A stretch of DNA of 64,000 nucleotides. Origin: Synchiropus splendidus (lineage: Eukaryota; Chordata; Actinopteri; Syngnathiformes; Callionymidae). The stretch is taken from positions 12,039,501 through 12,103,500 of the forward strand of contig NC_071351.1 of assembly GCF_027744825.2 (NCBI RefSeq). Direction: 5' to 3'. Made by a program: the position numbers and the translations under genes. A model generated the notes under the pieces. It had not been told where the DNA came from, searched no databases, and saw only the letters and a program-made list of their open reading frames with translations. Positions 41,284 to 51,216 of the stretch are shown one piece after another; within the stretch, counting starts at the first letter, position 1; the number at the start of each line of letters is the position of its first letter.

Positions 41284-43532
41284 ATGGACCCGCCCTCCTC
41301 AGAGCAGCTCACCTGGGCTCTTCACCCACCTCCCAGTCAATTCTTTGTACATAGGAATCTGAGCTGTTGGTGGACCTGCTGCAGTGACTTCCTGTTTGAG
41401 GTTGAAGGTCCTCTGCACCCCTGGAGGTCCAACTGGTGAAGAGGTTTACTGCAAGCTAACATGGTCCATGTCAGAGGACCATGGATGTCACTGTGTTTCC
41501 CAAGTTATTTTGACAAATCATAATCCCTGTTCTTGTTCCAGGTAACGTCTGACGAGGAGCTTGAGATGGTCCCTTCAGTGGAGGAGCAGCCCAACTCTCC
41601 TGTAAGTTCATGCATCCATGAAAAGTGCTCAGTCCACAGCATGTTCATGCTGGTGTCTTTCACAGAGGTACTTTCCATTCAACTAGATCCATGTTGTTTG
41701 TGGAGAGGAGCCCAGCACTGGTGTGTGCTGTCATGTTGACGCCATGTTCTTCCACAGTTGCCAACATGGTAGTTGACATCTGAGGACGTGAAACCTTGAG
41801 TCTCAAGAGGTGACTGGCCTCATGTTTGACTCACCTTTGTTCTCACGTCATGTTGATGCTGAATAAAGTGGTGTCTTGGTGACTGTTGTGCCAGGTGGAC
41901 TCTGCTGCTTTCACTTCACTTCAGAGGAGTTTGTGGACTGTAAACAAGCAACTCTGAGGTTGAAAACCAAAGAAACTCTGCTTCTCTTTCTTTCTAAAGT
42001 TTGTCCTCCAAAGGTTGTTTTGAATCGGTCTCTCAAAAACGTGATGTCACATGACACCCATAACTCTGACTTTTCCAACGGTTTTCGCATGACATGTGTG
42101 ATGCCTTCAGGTGAATCATGGCCACATGGATGTTGGACCTTTGAAGTTGTGTGAGGGGGGTTTGATTTGTACTGAGTTCATAAGCTCCACTCTCATCTTC
42201 ACTCTTTCATGGCGCTGTTCCTGCTGCTGTATTTGCTCTTGTGCTGTAGCTCAGGTCACGTGACCTCATACCTCAGACTCGACTTTCATTTTCCCTTCAA
42301 AGCAAAGTCCTCATCAGAGGCTCAATCATCTGCTGCTGCTGCTGTAAACACTGGTTTCTAACTCCAGCTGGTACCAACACCCTCATGGTGCATCTCCAAC
42401 ATCTCTCTGAAGACAAACCTTTGTCCAACTTGCTTTTTGTCCTGCAGTTCTCTGTGACTCTGTGAAAACCAAACGCTGACTCATGCTGACCTGACTCACG
42501 ACTCACCCAGACTTCCCCTCTGACTCATGTTGCAAAACTCCATGTAAAGTTGGTGACGTCACATCTCTCCTCTCTCTCTCCTGTCATGGTCTCTGGTCTT
42601 CAGGCGAACCACAGTACCTTGACTGCATGTGTGAGTGTCTGACTCGGCGTCTCTGTCTGAAAGCATGAGTGTAGAATCCATACATTCCAGTGGTATCTGT
42701 CATGATGCAGCACGTTCACTGACTCCTCTGTAGCATCTGTACTGCAAGAGCTGTGTGGAAGTGTGTACTTCCCTCGCAGCTCTGGAAGTACGTACTTGTA
42801 CGTACTCCTCCTCTAGGTAGTAAATCTCTCTGTATTGCTCAGTCTTTGATCTGTCAGTGTTTCCATGAAAGCATGTCCTCATGAGGACCAGTGGCTGCTC
42901 CACATGTTCCTCTCTCACTGTAGCAAACACCAGCAGTGTCATGGTCCAGCTGTGCTGCTCACGTGGCCCCTGAAGCCTCTGGAAATCTTCTGCTCTGACT
43001 CTCTCTGAAGTTTCTGCTTTTGCTGACGTGATCCGTCTGAAACCGTGACCAGTCTGACCTTCACAGTTTGGGATCTGAGAGCTCAAACCTATGGCTGTTT
43101 TGAGCTCTCTGATGCCAAACCTCAGTGCAGAGAAGCACATGAACATCACAAAAGCCCAGGTCAAACTCAGCTGAGACTCACTGAAGCCTGGTGGTGAAGG
43201 AAGAAAGTCCTGCTTCCTTCAGGGTGGTGTGTTCCTCTGGAGTTAGAAAAGGTGCCGTTCTTCTCCTGACGCTCCCGGAACATGTCGCCCTGTTTCCTTG
43301 CGTCGTGTCTGAGTCATGGACCAAATTCAAGACTGAACCCTGCTGCTGCCCTTCTGACGGTCCAGTGCTGCTTCTACTTGGTGTCTTGAGTTTGACAGAC
43401 TTTATGGCTCCATCTCTCATTCCTCTGGTTTCTCCATTGCAGCTGGACAGTTGTGGTTCTGCTGGAGGCTCTGGTCAGGATCCTCAGCTGCTGTGGAGCG
43501 ACGGCCATGAAGAAACTGAACCTGAGACGTGA
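41284..43532 (+). CDS. candidate short multi-exon gene, unknown product
   Basis: Five exon-like blocks with AG/GT borders stay in phase 0 throughout: 41284-41346 (begins with ATG, MDPPSSEQLTWALHPPPSQF), 41542-41601 (VTSDEELEMVPSVEEQPNSP), 41895-41939, 42604-42630 and 43443-43532 (ends HEETEPET and stop). The joined frame is about 94 residues, rich in acidic residues, Ser and Pro, with no domain I recognise. The second block is the most convincing, with a strong acceptor and gtaagt donor. The first donor (gtacat) is weak. A CRE/CCAAT/GC-box cassette and noncoding exon-like blocks (ending 40543; 40622-40650) lie upstream. The second block has a broken inverted copy at 49185-49240. This could be a real short gene, an alternative 5' part of the TCFL5-like gene, or chance. 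Confidence 0.3.
42628..43222 (+). repeat. direct duplicate block, copy 1
   Basis: This block is near-identical to 47563-48093 in the same orientation. It has about 60 nt (around 42731-42795) that copy 2 lacks. On the minus strand it carries a long open frame (42700-43164, 154 codons). The left edge of the repeat falls at the gtgagt donor of the candidate exon 42604-42630. Confidence 0.8.
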
Positions 43533-43720
43533 TCACATTTGTGCCTTTTGACTCCAGTGGAAAGACTCAAGAGCAGCGTTTTTCCTTATTTACTAAAGCA
43601 GTGACATCTATTGATTTGGTGATGAGAGTTTTTAACCATGAGACACAAGTCTCGCTCCAGTCTTGCAGCTGTCCTCATCCGCTCCGTCTCTTCAGTTGTC
43701 CGGCTGGATGCGCCACTTTA

Positions 43721-43766
43721 GTTCCGCGAGCAACGGACGCGTTCCCGTCATTGAGTTGCATATAAA
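43721..43766 (+). promoter_or_regulatory. tcfl5: candidate TCFL5-like promoter: imperfect X-box and TATA box
   Basis: TATAAA lies at 43761-43766. At 43721-43734 GTTCCGCGAGCAAC resembles an RFX X-box, with one good half-site (AGCAAC) and one imperfect half. RFX sites are common in ciliary and germ-cell promoters. Use here is inference. Confidence 0.35.
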
Positions 43767-43789
43767 CACGCGTGACCAGCGCTCGCGGT

Positions 43790-43894
43790 GATCGTCCTGC
43801 ATGCAGTTGTGTTTGCAGCCACAGGGGGCGCTGCAAGAGGACGACTGACTGGAGCATCCTGCCGGGATTAACGTGGTCACCTTCTTCTTGTGAG
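43790..43894 (+). other. tcfl5: candidate 5' UTR exon of the TCFL5-like gene
   Basis: A donor (tgag followed by gtaaac) at 43894/43895 lies about 130 bp after a TATA box. An acceptor (tttcccag) at 44587 precedes the ATG by six bases. Together they give a noncoding first exon and a roughly 690-bp first intron. The transcription start is estimated from the TATA position. Confidence 0.4.
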
Positions 43895-44593
43895 GTAAAC
43901 CAGAAGGTGGAGGCTGTTTTCTTTGGTTTTTAGTTCTTGCAGAACATTTTAGACTTGTTTTTATTCGTCAACTGTCACGCACATTCACTGTTTTGTTACG
44001 ATGGCGTCACCTCGTCATGAGAAAATTGCGCGTTGACGATCGTGTTTCGCTTCGTCTGACGAATTTAACGCTGACGTTGACAATGTTGGAACAATATAAA
44101 GAAGTATCGTTTCGGAGGTTATGGAGAATATAATGTATTAAAATGATTTAAAATATAAAACGAGCGCTCTGTTAAAACTTTTTTCAGTAGATTCATTCAG
44201 TAGAACTAAATACATTAATAACATAAATGTTATGTCAACATATAAAAGTCACCATCACTTGAGAATAACTTTAGGAAACTGTTTCTTCAACTCGGACTCA
44301 CGTCACTAAAGGCAGAAGTGGAGAAGGAACTCAGTCGACGTGTTCAGTTGTCTGGAGCTGCTGTCGACAGCGAGGCTCGTTAGCTTCAGTTGCTAACCGA
44401 GGTCCGAACATTTCTTGTCTCGATAGTTGCTCATGTGACGCTTATTCACTTCAGATCAGCCTGGATTTAAACGCGTGACTGATCTTGGCGTCACATCCAC
44501 GCCTTGTCAGTTGAATTGGGTCGCGGGTTGTTGTTGTTGTTGTGAGTCAGGGATGTAAAGTAACCGGATGTCACCTGTGTTTCCCAGGAAGCC

Positions 44594-45640
44594 ATGAGTC
44601 AACTGTCCGATATGATCGAAGCTCTGTTCCACCAAGGTCAGTTTGATGCACCTGATCAGGAGCTGGTGGTGGTGAGCCAGTCCTGCTCAGTGGAGACCAG
44701 GGAGCCTGGTGACATGGACCTTCAGCCCTTCACAGAGGAAGTTGCCCCCCGCCAGCCACGGCCGCTCCTCTCTTCAGCCGCTCCTCCGTCGCTCCCTGAA
44801 GCAGGTCACTTCTCCACCTCCAACGCAGACGGCGGTCAGAGGGAGGCACGTGGAGCCACGCAGGAGGTGAGCCTGGTCCCACTGGACCATTGATGCCAAA
44901 CTCCCACTGAGCTGTTTGTGTTTGTTTTGAAAGAACATGGACCCTGTTCACAAGCGTCGTCTGCGTCTCGCCGCTCGCCTCCCTCCCCAGAGTCAAGCTT
45001 TAAAAGACAGCAACAAGAAGCTCACAGCAAACAAAGGTGATGTTTTACATCAACAGTGTTTGAATGTATCCAATATTAGCAACAAGTGACTTGGCGCTCT
45101 CTTCAGCAGACCAAGGTTGTTGTGTTCATCCTGGCCCTCAGACGACTGGGCTGAGTCTTCGGAAGGAGAGACACAACAAGAAGGAGAGGCAGCGCAGGTG
45201 AGAGGTCACATGGTGCTGCTGCTGTTTGTTGACCATTTGTGCCGAAATGTTTCAAACTGGCATCAAAAGAGCGAGACGTTTTCCAACTGACTGACCATGT
45301 TGGGTTCATTCGTCTGCTGAATGTGACTCTGTGTTCCGTGCAGGGTGATCATCCGTTCGTGTTGCGACAAACTCAATCTCCTGGTGCCGTTCTGTACCAA
45401 GTTTTCCGACAAAGCCACGACTCTGAAGTGGACCACAGCTTACCTGGAGCACCTGCAAGACACCTACGGAGACGCGCTCAGAAAGGTGCGCGAGCTCTGT
45501 GCATCTCAGCACTGACCTCCAGTGGTGTGCAGCGGAAGTGCATGTGATGAAGCCGTCTGAAGCGAAACGCTTTGCTTCCGCAGGAGTTTGAGACGATCTT
45601 CGATGAGAGTGTGGACCCCACTGAGAGATCCACGCTGTGA
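44594..45640 (+). CDS. tcfl5: bHLH transcription factor, TCFL5-like (5 coding exons)
   Basis: Coding exons are 44594-44866, 44934-45036, 45110-45197 (an acceptor at 45107 would add one codon), 45344-45485 and 45584-45640. All have GT-AG borders and agreeing phases and give 220 residues. The basic region RKERHNKKERQRR closes exon 3. The helix-loop-helix follows with CCDKLNLLVPF, DKATTLKWTTAYL and a tail KEFETIF. This wording matches the C-terminal bHLH of TCFL5, a DNA-binding regulator known from the mammalian germ line. The N-terminal part (about 140 residues) is much shorter than in human TCFL5 (about 500) and I cannot align it. I therefore call it TCFL5-like; it may be the true ortholog or a shortened paralog. 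SOHLH factors fit less well. Confidence 0.85.
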
Positions 45641-46034
45641 GCGACACTCACCCTTGTTCCTCCTGCCGCCGATCACTCGGCTTTCAATCGAAGCACATTC
45701 ACTTTGTTGAGATTTTGTTCTGATCAATTGTCAAACGTTTCTTGAGTCAGTTTTCAGTTCATTAATATCTCTGTCCTTTAAACGTATTTGTTCCTTGTAT
45801 GAGTTTAGTGAGCTGCTCAAAACGACCCTCAACTCACGCGTGCATGAATTGGTGCGTGTGACTCCCCCTAGTGGTCATCAGTAAACATGGCAGTTGGATG
45901 AACTTGGACCTGTGTTGGAATGTTGTTCACAGCTGGAGAAAAGAGGAATGTTTTCCTGAAAAGTGGCTTTATTTGTTCCTTCTTACAACATGTCGCTGTA
46001 TCATCTTACTGTACATACAACAGTCACCAAAAAT

Positions 46035-46172
46035 AATAAATAGTTACAGCACCGAGAGCACAGACGTTGATGCTGGTGGAAGAGTTTCAGAGGTATTTTA
46101 CACTCTGAATCTTCCATGTACAAGTTTTATTTTGTTGACTTAACCTTAAGACTCACATGTTGAAACAATAAA
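46035..46172 (+). terminator. tcfl5: poly(A) signals of the TCFL5-like gene
   Basis: AATAAA occurs at 46035-46040 and again at 46167-46172, about 395 and 530 nt after the stop codon at 45640. The stretch 45641-46034 has no other feature and is the likely 3' UTR. Confidence 0.5.
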
Positions 46173-46620
46173 AGCCGTGCGTGTCAGAGCCGTCTCCGTC
46201 CTGCCGGGCTGGACACCTGTCACGCCCGTCCTTGGTGACTCCTGACACTCCAGGTCGACCTTGGAAAAGAGAGTGAGACGTGTTGGTCTCCATGACTTCA
46301 CTGAATCACAGGTGAAATGTACAGCGCTCAGTCAGCATCACTTGAGAATAGAAACCCTCATTCTCATCAAAGCTACATCTGAATCACCTGAGTGTCGCTG
46401 CCAGCAGACGATGGCGTCGGTTCTCTGCAATTCTACATGTTGACCACAAGACAAGGTTAATCCAGTGAGTGGTTTTGGTTGACTGAATGTGCAGGACGAA
46501 CCATAATGTGGAAATCTGGATGAACACAAAGGTCAGGCAAGCAGAACCCGCCTGGGTTCAAATCCCACTCATGTCTCAGTGAAGTTTTCCAGGTGCAGTT
46601 GTTGGAGAGAAACGTGCTGG

Positions 46621-46860
46621 CAGCCCAGCGTGAGGTGTGAAGGTGAGCTGGTGTAGTGGTGGCTTCAACCGAGTCCTCAGCAGGCAATGCAGCAGTGCTC
46701 GTACGCCTCGATTGGTACCGAGTTCGAATCCCACGCTCCCCCGGTGATCTGGATCGGCCGTCCTGGGCGCAGGTCGGGGTGGGGGCCGTGTCCCCACCTC
46801 GGGGTTCAGCTGGGTGCTATAAGGGCTTATGACAAATACTTCCATCCTCCATTGGAGTTT
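46621..46860 (+). mobile_element. tRNA-derived SINE-like unit, copy 1
   Basis: A box-B-like GAGTTCGAATCC lies near 46721-46732, about 70 bp after a box-A-like GTGTAGTGGTGGC. A GC-rich body follows (GGCCGTCCTGGGCGCAGGTC). The whole unit and its downstream flank recur at 48801-48975. RNA polymerase III promoter function is inferred. Confidence 0.45.
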
Positions 46861-46867
46861 TGAAAGA

Positions 46868-47296
46868 GAGAGGGGGTGTGGCTAAGCAAGGGATAAAAGT
46901 GTAAAATAAAGTCAGGAAAATGTCACAAAAATAGTGAAAGAGGAGACAAGAATCAAAGAATCCTTTGTCTTTTGGTTTCTCATTTTCTTCCCTCTTTTTT
47001 TTTTTACTTTCTTCCTTGAAACAAATAGTCTTTGGGATCCTGCAACACGCAGGAAATAAATAAAAAGTTATTATTGAAAGTAAAAAAAAAAGAGGGGAGA
47101 AAATGAGAGACCAAAAGTAGTTATTGGCAGCAATAATACTTTATGGATGCGAAGTTAGTTGGCGACGACATTGCATTGTTCATGTTACTGAGGATTCTTG
47201 TCTCCTCTTCACCCTTCTCTTTCACTATTTTTGTGACATCCCCATTTTTTACGCTTTTATCCCTTGCTGGCTTTTAGTTTTGTTAAGCCCCACCCC
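46868..47296. repeat. imperfect palindrome, related arm at 49004-49150
   Basis: The left arm (46868-47013) and the right arm (47077-47296) are inverted copies with gaps. Both hold gcaagggataaaagtgtaaa, acaaaaatagtgaaag and tttggtttctcattttc, or their complements. A third copy, oriented as the left arm, lies at 49004-49150. The spacer is about 60 bp and AT-rich. Confidence 0.7.
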
Positions 47297-47562
47297 TTGC
47301 GTTTGAGCTTGTGCAGCTGGAATATTTCACCGAAGCATCTTCACATGAGGAGACACCTGGCTGCACCTGGAGGCTGATGATGGTCAGTGGATCTTCTTGC
47401 CTCCTGGGCTTCAGGAAACTCCTGCAATGGAGCACAGTCATCACTTTCTTCTGAAAATGACTGATTTACTGAGGCTCTGTCTCTCCAGAGAGGTCTTCAA
47501 ACATCCACTGGAACCCAGGAGATGTCTCTCGTGGAGCGATCAGGAGGAGGATCACTAGATCC

Positions 47563-48093
47563 TGTGTGAGTGTCTGACTCGGCGTCTCTGTCTGAAAGCA
47601 TGAGCGTGGAATCCATATATTCCAGGGTATCTGTCATGACGCAGCACGTTCACTGACTCCTCTGTGGAAGTGTGTACGTACTCCTCCTCTAGGTAGTAAA
47701 TCTCTCTGTATTGCTCAGTCTTTGATCTGTCAGTGTTTCCATGAAAGCATGTCCTCATGAGGACCAGTGGCTGCTCCACATGTTCCTCTCTCACTGTAGC
47801 AAACACCAGCAGTGTCATGGTCCAGCTGTGCTGCTCACGTGGCCCCTGAAGCCTCTGGAAATCTTCTGCTCTGACTCTCTCTGAAGTTTCTGCTTTTGCT
47901 GACGTGATCCGTCTGAAACCGTGACCAGTCTGACCTTCACAGTTTGGGATCTGAGAGCTCAAAACTATGGCTGTTTTGACCTCTCTGATGCCAAGCCTCA
48001 GTGCAGAGAAGCACATGAACATCACAAAAGCCTGGGTCAAACTCAGCTGAGACTCACTGAAGCCTGGTGGTGAAGGAAGAAAGTCCTGCTTGC
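47563..48093 (+). repeat. direct duplicate block, copy 2
   Basis: This is the second copy of 42628-43222, about 4.9 kb away on the other side of the TCFL5-like gene. Its minus strand is open for 216 codons from 48205 to 47555, about 150 of which are shared with copy 1. I do not recognise the frame. Part of it (YREIYYLEEEYV) is tyrosine- and glutamate-rich. Confidence 0.8.
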
Positions 48094-48800
48094 TTCCTGA
48101 AGCAACGGCCATGAAGGAACAACTGTCTTGCTTGTTTGAATAAACTGACTGGCTCTCTGCAGAGTTGGTCACTGGCTGCTGCCTCATGGTTTCCTCCTCC
48201 CCCACCCTCCCAATATATTTCAGAATTTTTTTTTTTGTCTTGACAAATGTACCAGTGGAGTGAGAGGTTGCTAACGAAAGTAAAAGTCATCAAAAACCAT
48301 TGAGCCGTTTTGATCCCAGACTTGGAAGGTTCCAATTCTGATTTGCCCTGCTGTGTTTGGCCCTCAGAACCAGACCCTGACCTGCATGTTGTCACGTCAG
48401 AAGCAGGACTGAGAGGCCCAGAGTCCATGTTGCTGGAGGTCCAGTGTGAAGCCACAGTCAGCAGTGGCTGCTGTGTCGTCTGTTCAGGTCGGGTCACAGT
48501 GTTTCCTGAGGTCCTGAGCCAAAGAGGCCCAACCAAGAACTGAGAAACGCACATCTCTCTCAAATGTTGTTTGATGGGAATTTACAATTAAATTTTAGGC
48601 TTTTATGAAGTTGAAATTGCACCTTATCAACTGAAACAACTGAGGGCAACACTGTTGGGGCTGTGACACCAGCAACAGTTGATGCTAGATTTTTTTTTTT
48701 TAAATAAAGACTTTATAATGTGTCACAGAGTTGCTGATATTTTCACTTATGTTTGTCTCTTTCATGATTTTAACAGTGTTCATTTTGTTGTTCTGTTTGT

Positions 48801-48975
48801 CAGCCCAGCGTGAGGTGTGAAGGTGAGCTGCTCGTACGCCTCGATTGGTACCGAGTTCGAATCCCACGCTCCCCTGGATCGGCCGTCCTGGGCGCAGGTC
48901 GGGGCCGTGTCCCCACCTCGGTGCTGTAAGGGCTTATGACAAATACTTCCATCCTCCATTGGAGTTTTGAAAGAA
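48801..48975 (+). mobile_element. tRNA-derived SINE-like unit, copy 2 (box A deleted)
   Basis: This is the direct copy of 46621-46860. It lacks the stretch with the box-A-like sequence and two short pieces of the body but keeps the box-B-like GTTCGAATCC. The shared downstream flank (about 48976-49140 against 46861-46960) indicates a segmental duplication and not two insertions. Confidence 0.45.
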
Positions 48976-49184
48976 TGAAGAATGAGGGGGGTGTGGCCAA
49001 GTCAGCAAGGGGTGGGGCTTAACAAAACTAAAAGTCAGCAAGGGATAAAAGTGTAAAAAAAAAAGTTGGGACAAAAATAGTGAAAGAGAAGGGTGAAGAG
49101 GAGACAAGAATTAAGAATCCTCAGTAACATGAACAATGCAATGTCGTCGCATGGACTCCACCTTTCATGGATGCATGGCATGAA

Positions 49185-49240
49185 CTTACAGGAGAGTTGG
49201 GCTGCTCCTCCACTGAAGGAAGGGACCATCTCAAGCTCCT
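49185..49240 (-). pseudogene. broken inverted copy of a candidate exon
   Basis: The minus strand repeats the candidate exon at 41542-41601 (GACGAGGAGCTTGAGATGGT and on to the gtaagt donor). It has a 4-nt insertion (CCTTCCTTCAG) that shifts the frame, and it lacks the acceptor that copy A has. Confidence 0.6.
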
Positions 49241-49893
49241 CGTCCCTCTTGGAGGTTGTTCAGCGCAGCAGCGGAGAAAGACTCAGAATAAACATGGTTC
49301 CAGTTTGCTGGTGTCCTGAGAGACAACTCCTTCACTTCCTGTGTGCAGTGTGGTGCACAGCACAAACGGAACTCACCAGCTTCACTGATCCAGCTCTGAG
49401 AGGAGCCTCGAGGAACCCAGTCACACGGCTGTGAAATCACACCACAGTCATGGATCAGAAAAACAGGGTTCCACTCTTCATCACAGCGACTCAACACACG
49501 TCACAGCAATGTTCCTGAAGCTTGGAAATAAGCAACACAGTGACGTCTCACCCTCCAGCTGCTGCAGGGTTTCTTCTCCTGAGGAAACACTTCCACACAA
49601 CTCCCATGCATCTCTTCCACATGACCATGAACCATCTTGCAGACACTGCTGCGTCATGTCAGTGACCTGAACCACAGACAGTGGCAGCGTGCGTGAGAAG
49701 ACGTCATCACCCAGTGTCAGTGAGACCAAGGCAAACACAGCTCACCTGCAGCCTCCAGCTCACACACGTTTGACCTGAACAACAACAACAAAGGTCAGCT
49801 CCCGGAGACAAAGCGCCTCTTCTTCTCACCTGTCGTTCACCTCATCCACCTGTTCACCAAGCTGCTCATCAGCGGACTATTTCACCTGGCGCT

Positions 49894-49948
49894 CGGGGGC
49901 GGGGCCAGTTGGCCAGCCATTGGCCAATGAGGAGGCGTCATGACGTCA
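49894..49948 (-). promoter_or_regulatory. CRE + CCAAT + GC-box cassette, copy B (inverted)
   Basis: This is the near-identical inverted copy of the cassette at 40425-40479: CRE TGACGTCA at 49941-49948, CCAAT at 49924-49928, GC box at 49894-49906. It lies about 1.3 kb downstream of the dennd2c stop and points the same way as dennd2c. The exon-like block it would serve (49185-49240) is frameshifted. Confidence 0.5.
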
Positions 49949-50036
49949 TGGACAGACAGTGGGTTCGTCCATCGCCCCGTTATTTCATTGACTGGTTGTG
50001 TTTAAGTCCAACCACACGAGGGCGGTGTTTGACCAG

Positions 50037-50312
50037 TTATTCTTCGTCGCTCTGCTGATGGTGCTGAAGAGAGTGTGAGAGGTTGAGGTCCTCAGAGAGG
50101 ATCTGTTGTGTTGGAGCAAATACATCCATGGATGGAAAGGGAAGGATGCAGAGCATCAGAGTGACAAGGTGAGGGGGGAGGAAGAGATGGAAGGAGATCA
50201 GAGAGCCAGAGGTGGGAAGAAAACAGAGACCTGAAGAGGCAGAGAAGATGGAGGCAAGACAGGTCAACAACTGGAGCAGCGACAACAACAGAGCTACACG
50301 CAGACTCCACAT
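50037..50312 (-). CDS. 91-codon ORF with N-terminal hydrophobic segment, unknown
   Basis: The frame starts MWSLRVALLLSLLQLLTCLA, which looks like a signal peptide with a short basic start and a leucine-rich core, and ends SLQHHQQSDEE. It lies about 900 bp downstream of the dennd2c stop on the same strand, so it may only be 3' flanking or UTR sequence. In the inverted copy (40070-40352) both halves are conserved, but a 7-nt length difference near 40150 splits the frame. The join lies next to a ctcttcag/gt sequence that also looks like a splice acceptor. I recognise no family. Low-complexity Ser/Leu/Pro content argues for caution. Confidence 0.2.
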   Translation of the reverse strand: MWSLRVALLLSLLQLLTCLASIFSASSGLCFLPTSGSLISFHLFLPPHLVTLMLCILPFPSMDVFAPTQQILSEDLNLSHSLQHHQQSDEE

Positions 50313-51216
50313 GAGAGAAGTCAGTCATACACACTACAGGCGATTTGTCTTCATGACCAAGGGTCAGGTTTATTGGCCACAGATCAATGACATTGGACGT
50401 GATGAGATGGAAGCTTGAAGTGAAAAATGTTGATGGATGGAAAAGTGAGGTCGAAGTTACAGTGTAGAAAGGGCGATAATAAAGGCAGAAAAGAAAGAGA
50501 AGGGGAGGAGCCAGAGTCAGAGGCAGGAGAAAGAGGCCAGTGAGTGGACAGTGTGGCACAGAAGCACGACACGGTGGAGAAGAGGAAGGCAGGGTTGAGG
50601 CGTCCCGATTGAATAGAAGACACAAGACGACACTGACACAGTGTGAAGTCTGTAAAGCCACTTGTTAATTCACTTCCACTCTGCCAAGGTTCAAGGCAGC
50701 ATCTCATCGCAACATCAACAAAGACAAGACAGCAGAGACTCATTCACCAAGTCAGACTGTAAACGCTGCCCCTGCAGACCATGACGTGCATCACGTCGAT
50801 CGCTAAAACATTTCAACTTAAAATGACAGTCCACCTGAGGAGATGAAGTCACTGAAGTGTGTAGAAAAATATATCTAATATATTCTCAAAGTATTTACAT
50901 AGAAACATTCTCTTAGAAAATACTGTCAACTGGTCCCTCCATTGTGCAAAGTCTTTAAAATGTATTGACACTTCCAGTTTGCAACAACAGCTGACACAAC
51001 AACACATGGAGCTCAGAGTGTAAACAGAAATGCTGGACTCCTTTGTGACCACTGAGTCCAGGTGGAACGTCCAACGTTACATCTGCATCCCAAGCAAAGT
51101 TCCTGACACACGTCTTACGTCACAGATTTGACGGTTTTTGAGTGTGATTTCACAGAACAGTGCTTCAGCTTTGTTCTTCTGACTCAAGTCCTTTGTTTTC
51201 TTCTCCCACCAGAAAC

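Larger units (their letters stand above)
39722..41625 (+). repeat. inverted segmental duplication, arm A
   Basis: Arm A matches the reverse complement of 49163-51595. Shared blocks, in order: the dennd2c 3' fragment (39722-39977), 39978-40030 (matches 50682-50733), 40031-40365 (matches 50037-50360), the promoter cassette and following exons (40370-40860, matches 49540-50030) and 41550-41625 (matches 49163-49240). Between shared blocks arm A lacks parts of arm B (about 50734-51320 and 50361-50681) and carries its own insert (40861-41545). Confidence 0.85.

Noticed and set aside
46621..46860. a functional tRNA gene
   Set aside because: Only box-like promoter elements are present. The cloverleaf cannot be completed and the unit continues into a SINE-like body.
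48054..48563. 169-codon minus-strand frame
   Set aside because: It overlaps the duplicate block in a different frame, has no known domain, and is not kept in the other copy beyond the shared part.
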